The notes under the pieces were generated by a model that saw only the letters and a list, made by a program, of their open reading frames with translations, was not told the origin of the DNA and made no database searches. The position numbers and the translations under genes are program-made. Positions 9,335 to 20,838 of a DNA stretch of 39,510 nt are shown here, piece after piece. The DNA is taken from assembly GCA_032988165.1 (NCBI GenBank), contig JANTQF010000329.1, forward strand, positions 1-39,510, written 5' to 3'. This stretch comes from Emmonsiellopsis sp. PD_33. Its lineage: Eukaryota; Ascomycota; Eurotiomycetes; Onygenales; Ajellomycetaceae. Each line of letters opens with the position of its first letter. Position 1 is the stretch's first letter.

Positions 9335-10317
9335 ATGGCTGACGCTCCCCGTGGAGGTGCCCGTGGTGGTTTCGGCTCGCGCGGCGACCGTGGTGGTGAC
9401 CGTGGCCGTGGACGAGGCCGTCGTGGCCGTCGCGGCCCCAAGAGCGAGGAGAAGGAATGGCAGCCCGTCACCAAGCTCGGCCGTCTCGTCAAGGCCGGCA
9501 AGATCACCAGCATGGAGCAGATCTACCTGCACTCGCTGCCCATCAAGGAGTACCAGATCGTCGACTTTTTCCTGCCCAAGCTGAAGGACGAGGTCATGAA
9601 GGTATGCTCTCCAGCTACTCCAGCATACTCTAGCATTGCGTCGGGCTTGATTAAGGAGATTGCTTGATAAAGCATTCTACTTGAATAAAGATCCTGCTTG
9701 AATAAGGAGATATGTGCAATTGCTTATACCCCACAGATCAAACCCGTCCAGAAGCAGACCCGCGCCGGTCAGCGTACCCGTTTCAAGGCCATCGTCGTTA
9801 TCGGTGACTCCGAGGGCCACGTCGGTCTCGGAATCAAGACCTCCAAGGAAGTCGCCACAGCCATCCGCGCCGCCATCATCATCGCCAAACTCTCCGTCCT
9901 CCCCATCCGCAGAGGTTACTGGGGCACCAACCTCGGTGAGCCTCACTCGCTCTCCACCAAGGAGAGCGGCAAGTGCGGTTCCGTCACCGTTCGCGTAAGT
10001 ACTGACATACTGACATACCCATGATCTGTCTACTTTCCCTATATTAATAATTAATACAGCTCATCCCCGCCCCCCGCGGAACCGGTCTCGTCGCCTCCCC
10101 CGCCGTCAAGCGTCTGCTCCAGCTCGCCGGTGTCCAGGATATCTACACCTCCTCGTCCGGCAGCACAAAGACCCTCGAAAACACCCTCAAAGCCACCTTC
10201 GTCGCCGTCGGAAACACCTACGGCTTCCTCACGCCCAACCTCTGGAAGGAGACCAAGCTCATCCGCTCCCCGCTCGAGGAGTTTGGCGATGTGCTGCGCG
10301 AGGGCAAGAGATATTAG
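9335..10317 (+). CDS. RPS2: 40S ribosomal protein uS5 (S2)
   Basis: Three exons (9335-9601, 9737-9994, 10060-10317), all phase 0, encode 260 aa. The N-terminus is an Arg/Gly-rich (RGG) tail typical of eukaryotic uS5. Next come EEKEWQPVTKLGRLVKAGKI, the S5 double-stranded RNA-binding fold with QTRAGQRTRFKAIVVIGD and GHVGLGIKTSKEVATAIRAA, then PIRRGYWGTNLGEPHSL, GSVTVRLIPAPRGTGLVASP and an SPLEEFGDVLREGKRY end. uS5 lies at the mRNA entry of the small subunit and contributes to decoding accuracy. High C-ending codon use fits strong expression. The upstream TTAGGG elements and pyrimidine-rich leader suggest ribosomal-protein type regulation. Confidence 0.96.
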
Positions 10318-11477
10318 GCGTTTTGTTTTCTTTTGATTGATTGAGCGGGATGTTGTTTGTGTGGGAATGAAGATAGGAAGCTTTTGATACACTTAGCCGG
10401 GTTCAATTAATTTCTTCATGGTTCATTCTGCACTGCTGATAGGAGGTGGAACGGGGGGGTTCCCGATTTTCCTTTTCTTTTGTCTCTTGTAACCATTGCT
10501 TTACGGTGCAGCAACAGGTTCCTGGCACGGCACGGACTACAAAAAATATTTACGAATTTCTACAAATGTTTTCTATCTATCCGTTTGGAATTGGCTAGGC
10601 AGAATTGTCTCGACAGTTTCGATCCATTTGGTCGACATTGTATTAACTATGGGTGTACAAAATCGCGCCATGTTTATGTAGTTACCTCGTAATCTATCCA
10701 GGCAGATATCTATCTACCCCTGAAATCCCCACCCGCAATAATCACCACAGCCCCTGTTGAATTTCTCTTTTTAAACCCCGATATGCTGTGGTGAGGTACT
10801 TACCTTCCATACGCGTATCTTCTATCTCATATGTATGGTAGAAACGAAAACATGAAAAGGGGCAACTAACTACATACCTAGGTAACAACTGCAATATTCA
10901 ATCCCAACCTTGCAATTCGGTCATGGTATGTACCAATATAAGAAGAAGAGCAGTAATCTAATTTCCCAGCTTATGTTATATAATCATTTTACTATCAAGA
11001 CGGGGTCGATTAGATGGTTGCTTGCGGGGGCTTACATGTGTGTCAAAGGAGTTGAACAAAAAGGGGGTGGGGAGGGTTGGGTTGTATGAAAGGGGATGGA
11101 TGGATGGATGTTTTCATTCTTAGATGTGATAGAACAAAGTATGTATATAGCTTTCAAGGGATGGATTGTTTTATAATGTGCTGGAGTGTGAGAGAGCTGT
11201 TTCTGCTCTGCTCTGCTCTGGACTTATGAAGTGGTGTAATAGATCTATATATCTATGTCTGTCAATATAATCTACCTAGCAACACCCCCTTTCCTCCCCC
11301 CTAGCAACTCACTTCTCATATCAACAACACTCCAGTCTCTGGTCCAGCTCTTCTCCCCTGGCCTCTCCCTCCCCCTCCCCCCTTTATCAACCCAACCGCA
11401 TCCATCCCTCACACCCAGTCCCCACGCCGACACAATAAACAACACAAAGCCAGCAGAGACAAAAGAACCCACCAGCC
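10318..11477. other. Intergenic region between RPS2 and an uncharacterised gene
   Basis: About 1.16 kb. The first few hundred bases are T-rich and should be RPS2 3' UTR. The rest is A/T-rich with small repeats: a GGAT run at 11096-11112 and a TCTGC run around 11200-11218. The last 200 bp are C/T-rich and form the leader of the next plus-strand gene. No convincing ORF or RNA gene is seen. Confidence 0.55.
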
Positions 11478-13231
11478 ATGGCTTGCTACGGCTCCTCCTC
11501 GCTCGCCCTCTCCAGCGACGACGAAGACGCGAAGCACAACACTCCCACCCGCAACACTGCCAACAACACCAGCACGGGAAACAAAGACACCACCCGTCCG
11601 TCGAGTCGCAGGCAATCTAGTAAGCTCATCCTGTATATACACGTATATACGTACCCCTGAATACGTGTATCTCATATACTAATGCAACCAGTCACCCTCA
11701 CCTCCCTGCTCCCATTCCAGGGCAAGCATCAAAACAACGCCTCAGCCGACGTGTTTGTTTCGCCCAAAAAGAAACGCCGTGCAAGCATGAACGACGCCCA
11801 GTGTTTGGGTCTCGGCTTCAAGTTTGGCAAGCAGGCTTCTGTTCCTGTTCCTGACTCTGTTGCTATGGCGGCTGCGGGAAACACCAACGTGGATGATCTG
11901 GCCAAGGGCCCGCAATCCCCCGCTAAGTCTGTTAGTGTTGCTGTAGGTGGTGATGCCAATGTCAATGTAGGTGTAGGCGGCTGTGGCATTCGTTCTGTCT
12001 TTGGTGGCTCCGCCGTGGGTGGTAGTGCCAGTGCCTGTGCCAACGAGACCAAATCCAAGGGCAAGGAAAAAGAAAAGGAGAAACACAAGGGCAAATGCAA
12101 GTGCAAAGACAAGAAATGCATCGCAGTCCAAGCTGCCGCCGCCGCCGCCGCAGCACAGGCAGAAGCCCGGTTCCACACAGCAAAACCCGTCCTCTCCTTC
12201 CAGGCCGGCGACGCGTGGAAGCAGTTCCCTCTGGATAGCGACACGCTTTACCTCGACCTCTTCTGGCCCGTTGAGCCCCAACGTAGCATCGTCAATGACA
12301 TCATGGCAGTCGAGGCTATGGCGCCGCTGTGCAACTTTCGCCAGCTACGCTTCCTCAAACTTACCGGTATGAGCCAGTCGTATCAGAAGTATATCTGGCA
12401 GGCTGCTTGGTTGAATCCTGGACTGGAGGAATTGGAGTTGGAGATGGCGCTGGAGCCGTGTATTCGCCGCACGTTCAATGCGGGCTGGCCGTCAATTAAG
12501 GGGGATTGGGTGCGCCGCAGCGAAGATAACGCAGTTAGCTCTTACTAGTAAGTCAACCATTCAGGATAAGGGAAGAGAAGACGCGATATGTAATATCACT
12601 ACTAACGCTTCTCGCACTTAGCGGAGACGGCGGCCTCGGAATTCTGCACCGCCGCGTCGGCATCGGCGAGTACCTCGACAAATTCTCCATCGCCGCCGCC
12701 CAGGAGCGCGCCGCCAAAATGACCACTACCCCGCTCGCCCGCCTGCCCATCGTCAAGCTCACCTTGACCGGCTTCGTCGTCGACGCGGACCCTTTCCGTC
12801 TCTACTTCAATCCACACCGTCTGCGTCTGATCAACTTCCGCAACGACTGCGTCGACGCGGGCTTCGCGTTGCCGGCCAATCTGGCGGAGCAGGTTGTGGT
12901 CAATTGGCCGCGCACTGTGCGCGACCAGGCCATGATTGCTCGCGTCGTTAGGCCGGGGGAGCTCAAGATTGTGGATATCAAGCGGGCGAAGAAACACGGA
13001 GACGGGGGCGCTGGTGCTGGTGCTGGTCCTGGCGCAATCGAAGGCCCGAAAAAGGAGAATATCCAGCCCACTGCAATGGGCAGTCCCAGCCGCCAGGGAG
13101 GGCTGGGACCGGGGGAGGGCAAGGCTGGAGACGGGGCCGAGGATGAGGCTGAAAAGCCCAAGATGTCGCGCACAGAGCGGCGGAACAGGATGATGGCGGC
13201 GCAGAAGGCGCTGAGGAAGGCCAAGCGCTGA
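11478..13231 (+). CDS. Uncharacterised fungal protein, Lys/Ala-rich with basic tail
   Basis: Exons 11478-11619, 11692-12547 and 12622-13231 give 535 aa. I do not recognise the family. Residues 1-70 are Ser/Thr/Asn-rich with a KKKRRAS basic patch (possible nuclear signal). Then comes a Gly/Val/Asn-rich stretch, a Lys-rich KGKEKEKEKHKGKCKCKDKK block and an eight-Ala run. A more ordered part follows: LYLDLFWPVEPQRSIVNDIM, LCNFRQLRFLKLTG, WLNPGLEELELEM, then PIVKLTLTGFVVDADPF and HRLRLINFRNDCVDAGFAL. The repeated LxxLxLxx spacing is reminiscent of irregular leucine-rich repeats as in F-box partners, but no F-box is seen. The C-terminus is Gly-Ala-rich and ends in a charged SRTERRNRMMAAQKALRKAKR-like helix. 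Splice borders keep frame throughout. No function is assigned. Confidence 0.8.
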
Positions 13232-13744
13232 CTCAGCACCGGATGCGTTGACCTCATCGGTGCAACGAGGGGGAAGACCGGGGCAAAGGGGAGTTGATTT
13301 CTGGGATATTTTGTTTTGTTGATTTGTAATGGGATAGCTGGTCGAGGACGTGATACCAGGGTTGATTAACACCGTGGTTAAATAAATGTTGATTTCAAAC
13401 TATTTCCATTCTTGCTGGTATTGACATTATTTTCGCCAAATTCTTGAACAATTACACGAAAACTTACTTTGAAGGCAAAAGGGATCCCAGAGTAGAACAG
13501 TGCATCTCCGCCTAGATAAAACGCCCAATAAACCACTTTTGAAAGGAGTTGGCAATTTAGGGCTGCTGCTTCAAGGCAAGTGAAGAGTAAAGCAAACGAA
13601 ATCGCTTGATGAATGAGATGCCGAAAATACATTTTCCCTGTTTTCGAGGATTATACCTACCTACTTCGAATGAATGGTCGTTCCATATATTCATTATATC
13701 TTGGCGTGACAGGTCGTGGCAGTGCGTACTATGTTGAAAGGGGT
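13232..13744. other. Convergent 3' intergenic region
   Basis: About 510 bp between the stop codons of the uncharacterised plus-strand gene and the opsin-related minus-strand gene. Base composition drops to A/T-rich. The short open frames have no recognisable content and are probably chance readings through 3' UTRs. Confidence 0.55.
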
Positions 13745-14854
13745 TTATGCCCCCTCCTCTTCGCCGATTCGAATGTTGCCCTCGCCTCCTGCGCCATTGG
13801 CCCAGAAGCCTTCCATATTCAACGAGCTGCAAAAGTCAGTGCCAAGTCAGGAATCCAAATCTGCATATCATGAAACTTACTAGGATGACATGCTATCATG
13901 GGATATGAGTAGCCAGTAGCCAAAGATGCCTTGCAGCAAGACGTCCAAGATAGCATATACTACGATTTCGGCGTCGATGCTCATACGACGGGCATTGGAG
14001 GAGGCCGCCCAGATCCTATATATTTGTGTCAGCGGCATCTCAACCATAGCGCTACCCACAGCCATTTACTTACACTGGGTAGACCAGCAACACGACAAGC
14101 GCAAATCCGGACAGTGAGGCGAAGAGCGTCTTGGTCCGATTATCCTTCGAGGCCGCCGCCCTGCGGCCATGCATGGCGACCTGATACACGATGGTGAGAT
14201 ATGCGAGGCACGCAATCGTGTACCATGCCCACTTCCGGCCACTGGGTCCCCCATAAGCACTGATCGCCCCAGTCACCACCATCACAAGATTGGCCGAGAC
14301 AGCCACCAAAAGGCTGGCTCCATTCGAGCCGGACAAAAGGGTCAGGATTATGAGGATCAAGGGGAATGTCAGGCCCCAGTTTACATATCGAACCCAGTAT
14401 ACTTCTCGGAAAACGTCTTGGTTGGTGTCTGGTACTTTCTTGTGGTGCTCATGGACGGTAACGTGGTTATATGCCTTCCCTCCACCGGTGGCCATGGCGA
14501 AATAGGAGAGGAAGGATATGGTCGTTATTAACGAGACGAGGACATGGAATAGACGTTTTTGCTTCGTTATGGTGAGTTTTGATGTCTATCATTCATTCCT
14601 TCATTCCCATGGGGGAACTCACAACAGGGACTCGGGCTGCAAGAATAAAGAAAACAAGGGAAGACAGCAGCATAAGCACCGTCACCACCCTGGTATCGTT
14701 AGAAGGTGTATGTATTCCTTGCGAGGTGGACATACCATAGCGTTCGATGGCCAGCACCCCCGATTTCTTGATACACAGGTCGGTTAGGTATAACTGTCGG
14801 CACAGGGCCGACAGAACTGACGGTGGGGAAATCAACAGTAGTCGGGTCAATCAT
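13745..14854 (-). CDS. Opsin-related protein (microbial rhodopsin fold, no retinal lysine)
   Basis: Five exons (14854-14736, 14689-14623, 14561-14074, 14015-13881, 13826-13745) encode 296 aa. Seven hydrophobic helices fit the fungal opsin fold: VLMLLSSLVFFILAARVPV (A), VLVSLITTISFLSYFAMA (B), REVYWVRYVNWGLTFPLILI (C), SLLVAVSANLVMVVTGAISA (D), YTIACLAYLTIVYQVAMHG (E), ASLSGFALVVLLVYPVIW (F), EIVVYAILDVLLQGIFGYWLL (G), then a GFW..G tail ending in an acidic RIGEEEGA. Against bacteriorhodopsin numbering, R82 is kept (R120) and D212 is kept (D249). The proton acceptor D85 is N123, the donor D96 is I134, and the Schiff-base K216 is Q253. It therefore cannot bind retinal in the normal way and belongs with Hsp30/Yro2/Mrh1-type opsin-related proteins. 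The last exon is hidden by an in-frame TAG formed at the donor site. Membrane role unknown; relatives are stress-induced. Confidence 0.9.
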
Positions 14855-15922
14855 GGTGAGAGATTGTTTATCGAATCCTCGCTCCTGTATGGCATTAAAA
14901 TGGAGTCAAAGTTGGGGAGAATCGATGGGAAAGTATGACGACCGGGAGGCTCCAGATATAAATAACCATCGACAGAGGCAAAAACACGGGGATGGCAAAG
15001 CCAGGTTCAAATATCTTGAACGTACAACCATCTTGCATCACACTTGCTGCATGGAGCGGTTCCTTGGAAAATGCTTCCCTGTTGATGAAGCAAATCGTCA
15101 TCATCACGTATTCAGCCAATCGGACAGGGGTGTGGGAGAGCGGACGAACTCTGTTCCACGGCGAAAAGAGTCAAATGAACCTTGGAACAAAAAGCAGTAA
15201 CAAGCGAGAGCATTAAGTAGAAATACCCTGCATGTCTCAATTGTTTCCTGCCATCCGGGTTGATGATAGGACGGGATTTTGACATCAGGTCATCCTGGTT
15301 GCACGATTCTACCCCGCGACGGTGGTCCAGTTTTTGAGTCTTGTCAAGCCATCAAGAGGATGTTGTGGAAAGATTTATTTTGCCGTCGTCGTCTATCGTC
15401 TTTGAGGTCCGCGAGACGAAGACAGCGGAACGGGTTTGCGAAGCCGGGGGGTTCTTGTGAGATAGTATGTACTTTCGGGGCCGAATAGATCAAGGCTACA
15501 TCTCCGATGCCATGGCTATATATATTTGGATGGTTTGGGCTTCCAGCTCTGAAATAGGATCCTAACTGCAAGCGGCATGCCATCCAATTATTGGCCGATA
15601 TCTATCCATTCGTCGAGCAGCGGAAAAGCAGAGTTGAGATAGAAGATGGATGCGGTGACGTTGGGATTAACTTGAATGTCACGGGACCCCGCTTAACGAG
15701 GCTAGGGACTATCAGGGAAAGATCATCGCGATGGATGTCCTGACCCCTCTCTGTCTGCTTCAAGTTGTCTTCTTGTCTCCAAGTTCCTGTTCTGCAACGA
15801 GCTGTGTCGGGTTCAACTAGGAATATATATGTGATATATGTGATATTTCCTAGCTTATCTTTATTGTTTGTTCCTGTTCGGGGTTCAGTTCCCACAATCC
15901 TTTCGACTCCTACAGAAATGCG
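14855..15922. promoter_or_regulatory. Divergent intergenic region: opsin-related gene and 1,421-aa protein gene
   Basis: About 1.07 kb between two divergent start codons. Short open frames on both strands (for example 14992-15216 plus, 14895-15119 minus) have no recognisable motif and no matching exons. An AGGGG at 15126-15130 is a stress-response-element type pentamer, but one copy is expected by chance. The final 100 bp are T-rich and lead to the plus-strand start. Confidence 0.5.
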
Positions 15923-15947
15923 ATGTCACCAGCCATGTCAACTGTAA
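15918..15947 (+). other. Overlapping upstream ORF at the start of the 1,421-aa protein gene
   Basis: An ATG at 15918 opens a nine-codon frame that ends in TAA at 15945-15947. It overlaps both candidate main starts (15923 and 15935) in another frame, so ribosomes starting here would miss them. It may dampen translation. If transcription starts downstream of 15918 it would have no effect. Confidence 0.45.
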
Positions 15948-18900
15948 GTACCAGTCTCGAGCAGATTGCTTTGGGAGACAATGGACAGAAAAAATGCAGC
16001 GCCCTGAGCCTCGTCGATGAGAAGCCCTGCGATACTGCTGCCACGTCTACAGATGGCTTGTTCTGTGTATTTCACTCAAAGCAGTGCCATGGTAAGCCAC
16101 AACATCCCACCCAGTCTCTGATAGACGCGCCTATCTAAATTAATTCACGTGTAGGTCTCTACATGGGCTACAAGAATCGAAACGCAAAACTGGACGAGTT
16201 GCGTTCCTGTCCCCCAAAATCCTTAGCTAGCAGGTCCACAAAGCTTGCCAATGACTTTTTTGATGACCTTGGGAACGAGAGTGCGCTCTCTGAGATCCAT
16301 GACCATTTGCTGCAAACATATCGCCTGCTTGATCGTGTTATCAAAGCTCGGAAACTTCACCATAGCCATTTCTACGCCCAGACTATGGACTATGGCCACC
16401 AGAAATATCTCGACACCCTTCTGCAACAAAAGGTAACTGTTGCTATAGCTCTTGAGAGAGTTACCCGCCGAACGGCAGAAGTACTTTACAAGAAGCGCAA
16501 GTGGTTCCAATGGACGCGGAAATGCCAAGAAGAGGATGAGAAAGTTCGTGACAATGAGAAAAGGAAGATCAAAAGAGAGGCCGCTCTCTTCAGGAGACAA
16601 ATGAAAGAGGTCGAACGCCGGATGCGGGAGCTTCGCCTCAGAGAGGAAAAAAGACGACAAGAAGATTTCCTACAAAAAGCGTACGAGGAACGCCTTGAAC
16701 ATGACGCGGAGAGCTGGGATCCGATTGAGGACGTGTTGGAGAACGAGCGAGGGAATTACGTCGATTTGATTGAACATTTCCTTTGGTTGAAAGGCGAGCA
16801 GCCGGAGGAATCCGAAAAACATATTTCACCCCAAGAAAAGGCTATCAACGTCGAGACCCCAAATGTTGATGTGTCCCCGACTTCAGATAGTCGTCTAGAG
16901 CAGTCTCTAGAATCCGAGAGCAAGAAGAAGGGGAAGAGGAGAAAGGGTAAAGCACTGGCTCCTGTACAGCCAGATGATTCAATTAGAAAAAATTCTACTG
17001 ATGCTACCCCGGCGGAAACCGATGCTGCTGTACGGCAGCCCGTGTTTATTCCTGCCCAGTCAGAGGAACACAAGAGCACAAAGGAAATGCAGATAGCCGT
17101 TGGTAAAATCGAAAGCCGCGAGGAAGTCCGTCAGCGGCTTATTGAAGGAATGAAAATTGAGAATGGGGTTCTATTGCTCAGGGGCACCATTGACGAGCCA
17201 GAACTTACGTCTGACCGCGTACCTCCCATTCCTGCAGATGAAGCTGACCGGCTCCTGGATGAGATTTCCGAGATAAAGAACTTCCTTTTCTGCCGCCTGT
17301 TGCTGGGAAATGCAGCCCTCTTACCGGCTGCTATGCGGTCCTCCACGGTCCATGAGCTCTTCAAAGATCCCGATGTTTCCGTGAGTGATCTGCGAGACAT
17401 TTGTTTGAAAATGGAACAGCCACAGCTCCAAGACATACGCGATGCATGTGCGGATTTCTTTCGCAGTAATGACGAAAACGACGAGTTGTCTAGTTCTGCC
17501 GGGGATGACAGTGAAGAAGAAACGGACTCGGATGAAGACGAAGAACACTGGCTTGTCAGCCGCTCACGTAGAGAAAACAAGATCCCCAGTGCTTGGAAGT
17601 CAAAACGAGAGAAGAAGCTATCCGCCCAACGCGAGAAGGCAACGAATGGCCTGGGTTATGGACCTGCTGCGGAGGGCGAGGGTGCCGCGATCGACTTTGG
17701 AGATTTGGACGAGGAGAAGCCCGATCAACGGAAAATTAGAGTCAAACTGTGTGGCCGGCGAATATACCACTACCCAAGTTCCAAATCGATGAGCCGGGGT
17801 GGCTGGCTCCATTTCAGCATCATCGCCAAGGACTGCAGTTTTTTCAGAGCCCTCGAGCTTTGTAAATCCTGGGAAGAGTTTTTTGAAGTCAATGTTCTTG
17901 CGATTAATAACTATTTCCCGTCACCGTATTGGTTGCTCCCAACAGGGCATTTGATGCACAGGCAGTTGCTTACAATGGTGAGTTTTCCTCTATAAGCCCT
18001 ACGGAAGTGTCTAAACTCATCCATTATCATTCCAGGGGTTTATACCATTTTACATGAACACCAAAGGGAGCATGGCAACATTCAGCGAGAGCGAAAGGAT
18101 TCATGGACGTGGACGGGTTCATGCTACCCGAGAGGTCAGGAATTATATATGCGCTCAAATGTGCCGCAGCGACCCTGCCACTCGCAGATTCCTTCAATAC
18201 GTCTCAATGCAGACCTCTCGTATGATGCTTGTTGTTAGGGACGCCAAGACAGGGAAGATCATCGTAAAGCCTCCGGACGACCAAGCGTGGCTATTTCGCG
18301 AGAGAATGGGACATGGGCGTGCCTCACGTACCCCGTGGAAGATAACCAAACGTGTTGATGAAGCCTTCTTCACCGAGATGGAGGAACGGCGCGCGTTTCG
18401 TCTTGGATTTGATGACTTTTATGACGTATACATTTGGAGTACGGCCGCCGGACAACGTTTTAGTGCACTTCATAGTGGGATACTTGAGGTAAGTCTGCTC
18501 TGGCTCTGGCTTTGGATATGATTCTTTTGGTACAGAGCTCACGCCAACAGATGTTATGCAAAGCTCACCGTGTCACGCGCCCATCCGAAATCCTCACTGC
18601 CTCCGCCACGTACCTAAAAACGCTAACGACGGACCTAATAACTGGCCGAGTCCGGGATATCAAGCCTGACGAGCAGGTTGACAGCCTCTATGATATGTAC
18701 GAGAGTGAAGATACAGTATTCCGTTTCATTTCAACGGAAGGCACCATCGTGACCGGTCTCCCCCGCCGGCTGCAATACAATGAAGCGGATATATTAGAAG
18801 ATGCCATTCTCTTTCCGGAAGATTCTACAGGAAAGGGATCGAGCGGTCGCCTAAAGGAACTAACAAATGAATTGAGCTTGCTCGAGAAGGGTCGAATAAA

Positions 18901-20577
18901 ACATTTTGCCGAAGCTTTTGCGTACGACTTAGATACGGACGAGGAATACAATTCTGAGGAGTGGGCTTCTGATACCGATTACGAGGAAGAGGATTGGACA
19001 GAGTCTGACTTTTCAGAGACCAACTCACAGCACGAAGAGGAGGAGGTAAAATCAGAAGACACTAGTCATAAGCCTCAAGGTGACGAAATCCACAAGGCGA
19101 CGGATGAATCATTAGACAAGTACGTGACCCATGTCTCTTTTGATCTCTACTCGCCTGCGTTATATGTAAACTGACCTCTATGACAGGGCCCTGACGTCTG
19201 TGTTTGGCCAACTCTTGCAGGCGCTAGACGATGCACAAAAAATATATGATGAATTTGGACCTGGCCCTAACGATGCTGTGAATGATGAAGATCTTAAGCC
19301 TAAATTTATGGAATTTTTGGACCGACATAAAGCTAGAGGTGGGTGCCTTCATTTACTTCTTACTCCTAGGATACGATATACGTTCACCCGTTTGGTCAGT
19401 TCCTAACTGCATGTAGTGTTCAAGGAAACCTGGCATAGGGCAGACCTAGACCCGGAAAGCTTTCCACGCTGGAATGAGTTGGCCCAAATACGCGACAAAA
19501 TCACCGAGTGTGTTCCATACATGGCGGCAATGACAGTACCCATGGCAAAAATGCTCAGATTTCTGAACTGCCATCCAACCTCTCATTCCAGGGTGCGGAG
19601 GGATGGGCCACGAGCATATATGATGACTGCACTATTTTTCCCAATAGGGTCTACTTTCTTCCAGGAACCTGAGGGCGGAGCCGAGATCAAGGACTCCCTG
19701 CTTTTCAAACAAGAGGAGCGCAGCAAGCTCCTCCCGGACAGGAGAGGCCACCAAAGTTCGTCATCAAGGGGGAACGAGTTTTTTGAAGAATTCGACCAAA
19801 TTGTGGAGAAATGCAAGAAGAATAAATCCTTCCTGGCCGATGAGGTTCCTCTGGAATGGAGCGTTATTTTGAGACCAAAGATTGCCCAGTGTACGTGGTC
19901 TTGCACCGCTATTCATTTATATACAGGCCAAGATGCTAATTCAGGAAACAGTATTCAACGCAGGCGTCATCGGTCTCTCGTACGAACTACCGGAACACAT
20001 GGCTGGCCTAGCATTCGTAGGTCGCGAGAAAGACAAACCTGCGGACCTCTTCTTCGATTTCCGCGCTACGATCAGCGAAACCGACGTGAGGCTGCCACCG
20101 GGGCGCCAGAATCCCGACAAAATCACAGTCACCTCCCTGCGTAAAAATATCCAATCACGTACTGCATCCCGACCAAAGGCCCGCTTCTCGCTACTCAGGG
20201 TGTGGTCCGCCTCTCACTTCTACCCCCTGATGATCGGCCATAACAATCGCCAATGGACGGCGTTTGCAGACACAATTGCTCGTACGTGGGAGTGGAAGTT
20301 TGTTCCCAAGGACATGCCTTATTCGGAGTTCAGCATGCATAATAACCTGTGTCAACGGCTGGAGCCGTACATGGACATGCTCCGTGATAAGATTGTCATC
20401 AAGAGGGATATGGTGCTCGTGATGGCGGAGGATGAGGAGGCGCTGCTCCTTCTTACATCTGCGGTTGTGTTTGCGATTCAGACCAAGCCGTGGAGGCTGG
20501 AGGTGGACTTTTGGAAGAGCTTTATTAACGTTGATGCGGGGTTTTTGGAGGGGTTGAGGGATGAGTGGTTTGAGTAG
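15923..20577 (+). CDS. Large protein of unknown function with N-terminal Cys/His cluster
   Basis: Seven exons (15923-16091, 16155-17977, 18036-18488, 18551-19119, 19187-19338, 19417-19890, 19952-20577) join in frame to 1,421 aa. Residues 25-56 hold a possible zinc site, C-x10-C-x11-C-x2-H-x3-C-H, followed by GLYMGYKNRNAKLDEL. A long, highly charged helical or coiled-coil segment covers about 160-245. Two acidic low-complexity stretches lie near 504-522 (SEEETDSDEDEEHW) and 940-985. The C-terminal ~300 residues look globular, with DADVR-free mixed content such as PYMAAMTVPMAKMLRFLNC, HMAGLAFVGREKDKPADLFF, and ARTWEWKFVPKDMPYSEF. I recall a broad fungal family with the CxxH..C..LYxGYK start, of unknown role; no catalytic motif is visible. 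An alternative start is the ATG at 15935. A nuclear or chromatin role is possible but unproven. Confidence 0.85.
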
Positions 20578-20838
20578 ATTGGTTGGTTGATAGTTGCGCC
20601 GCTGTCAATATGGGGCGCTTGGAAAGTCAATTGTCTTCATCTGGATAGTATTTTGAGGATTTTCCTAGAGTCTATGATGGGGGATCTATGAATTTATCTA
20701 TGACTTACAAATTGGGAATATCAATCAAGGCCAGATTATCATACAAATCTATAAACAACTATGCAGCAAAGAAAAGTCTAATAATACAACGCTCAAGCAC
20801 CAACAGAAGCAGCTAGCCTAAGTACGATCCACATCCAA
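20578..20838. other. Short convergent 3' region
   Basis: These 261 bp lie between the stop codons of the 1,421-aa protein gene and the mitochondrial isoleucyl-tRNA synthetase. The sequence is A/T-rich, consistent with overlapping 3' UTRs, and I see nothing else in it. Confidence 0.6.

Noticed and set aside
15126..15130. An AGGGG stress-response element upstream of the opsin-related gene
   Set aside because: A single pentamer in 1 kb is expected by chance, and no cluster is present.
14895..15216. Possible small gene between the opsin-related gene and the large unknown gene
   Set aside because: Open frames on both strands are short and lack any motif, splice partner or conserved texture.
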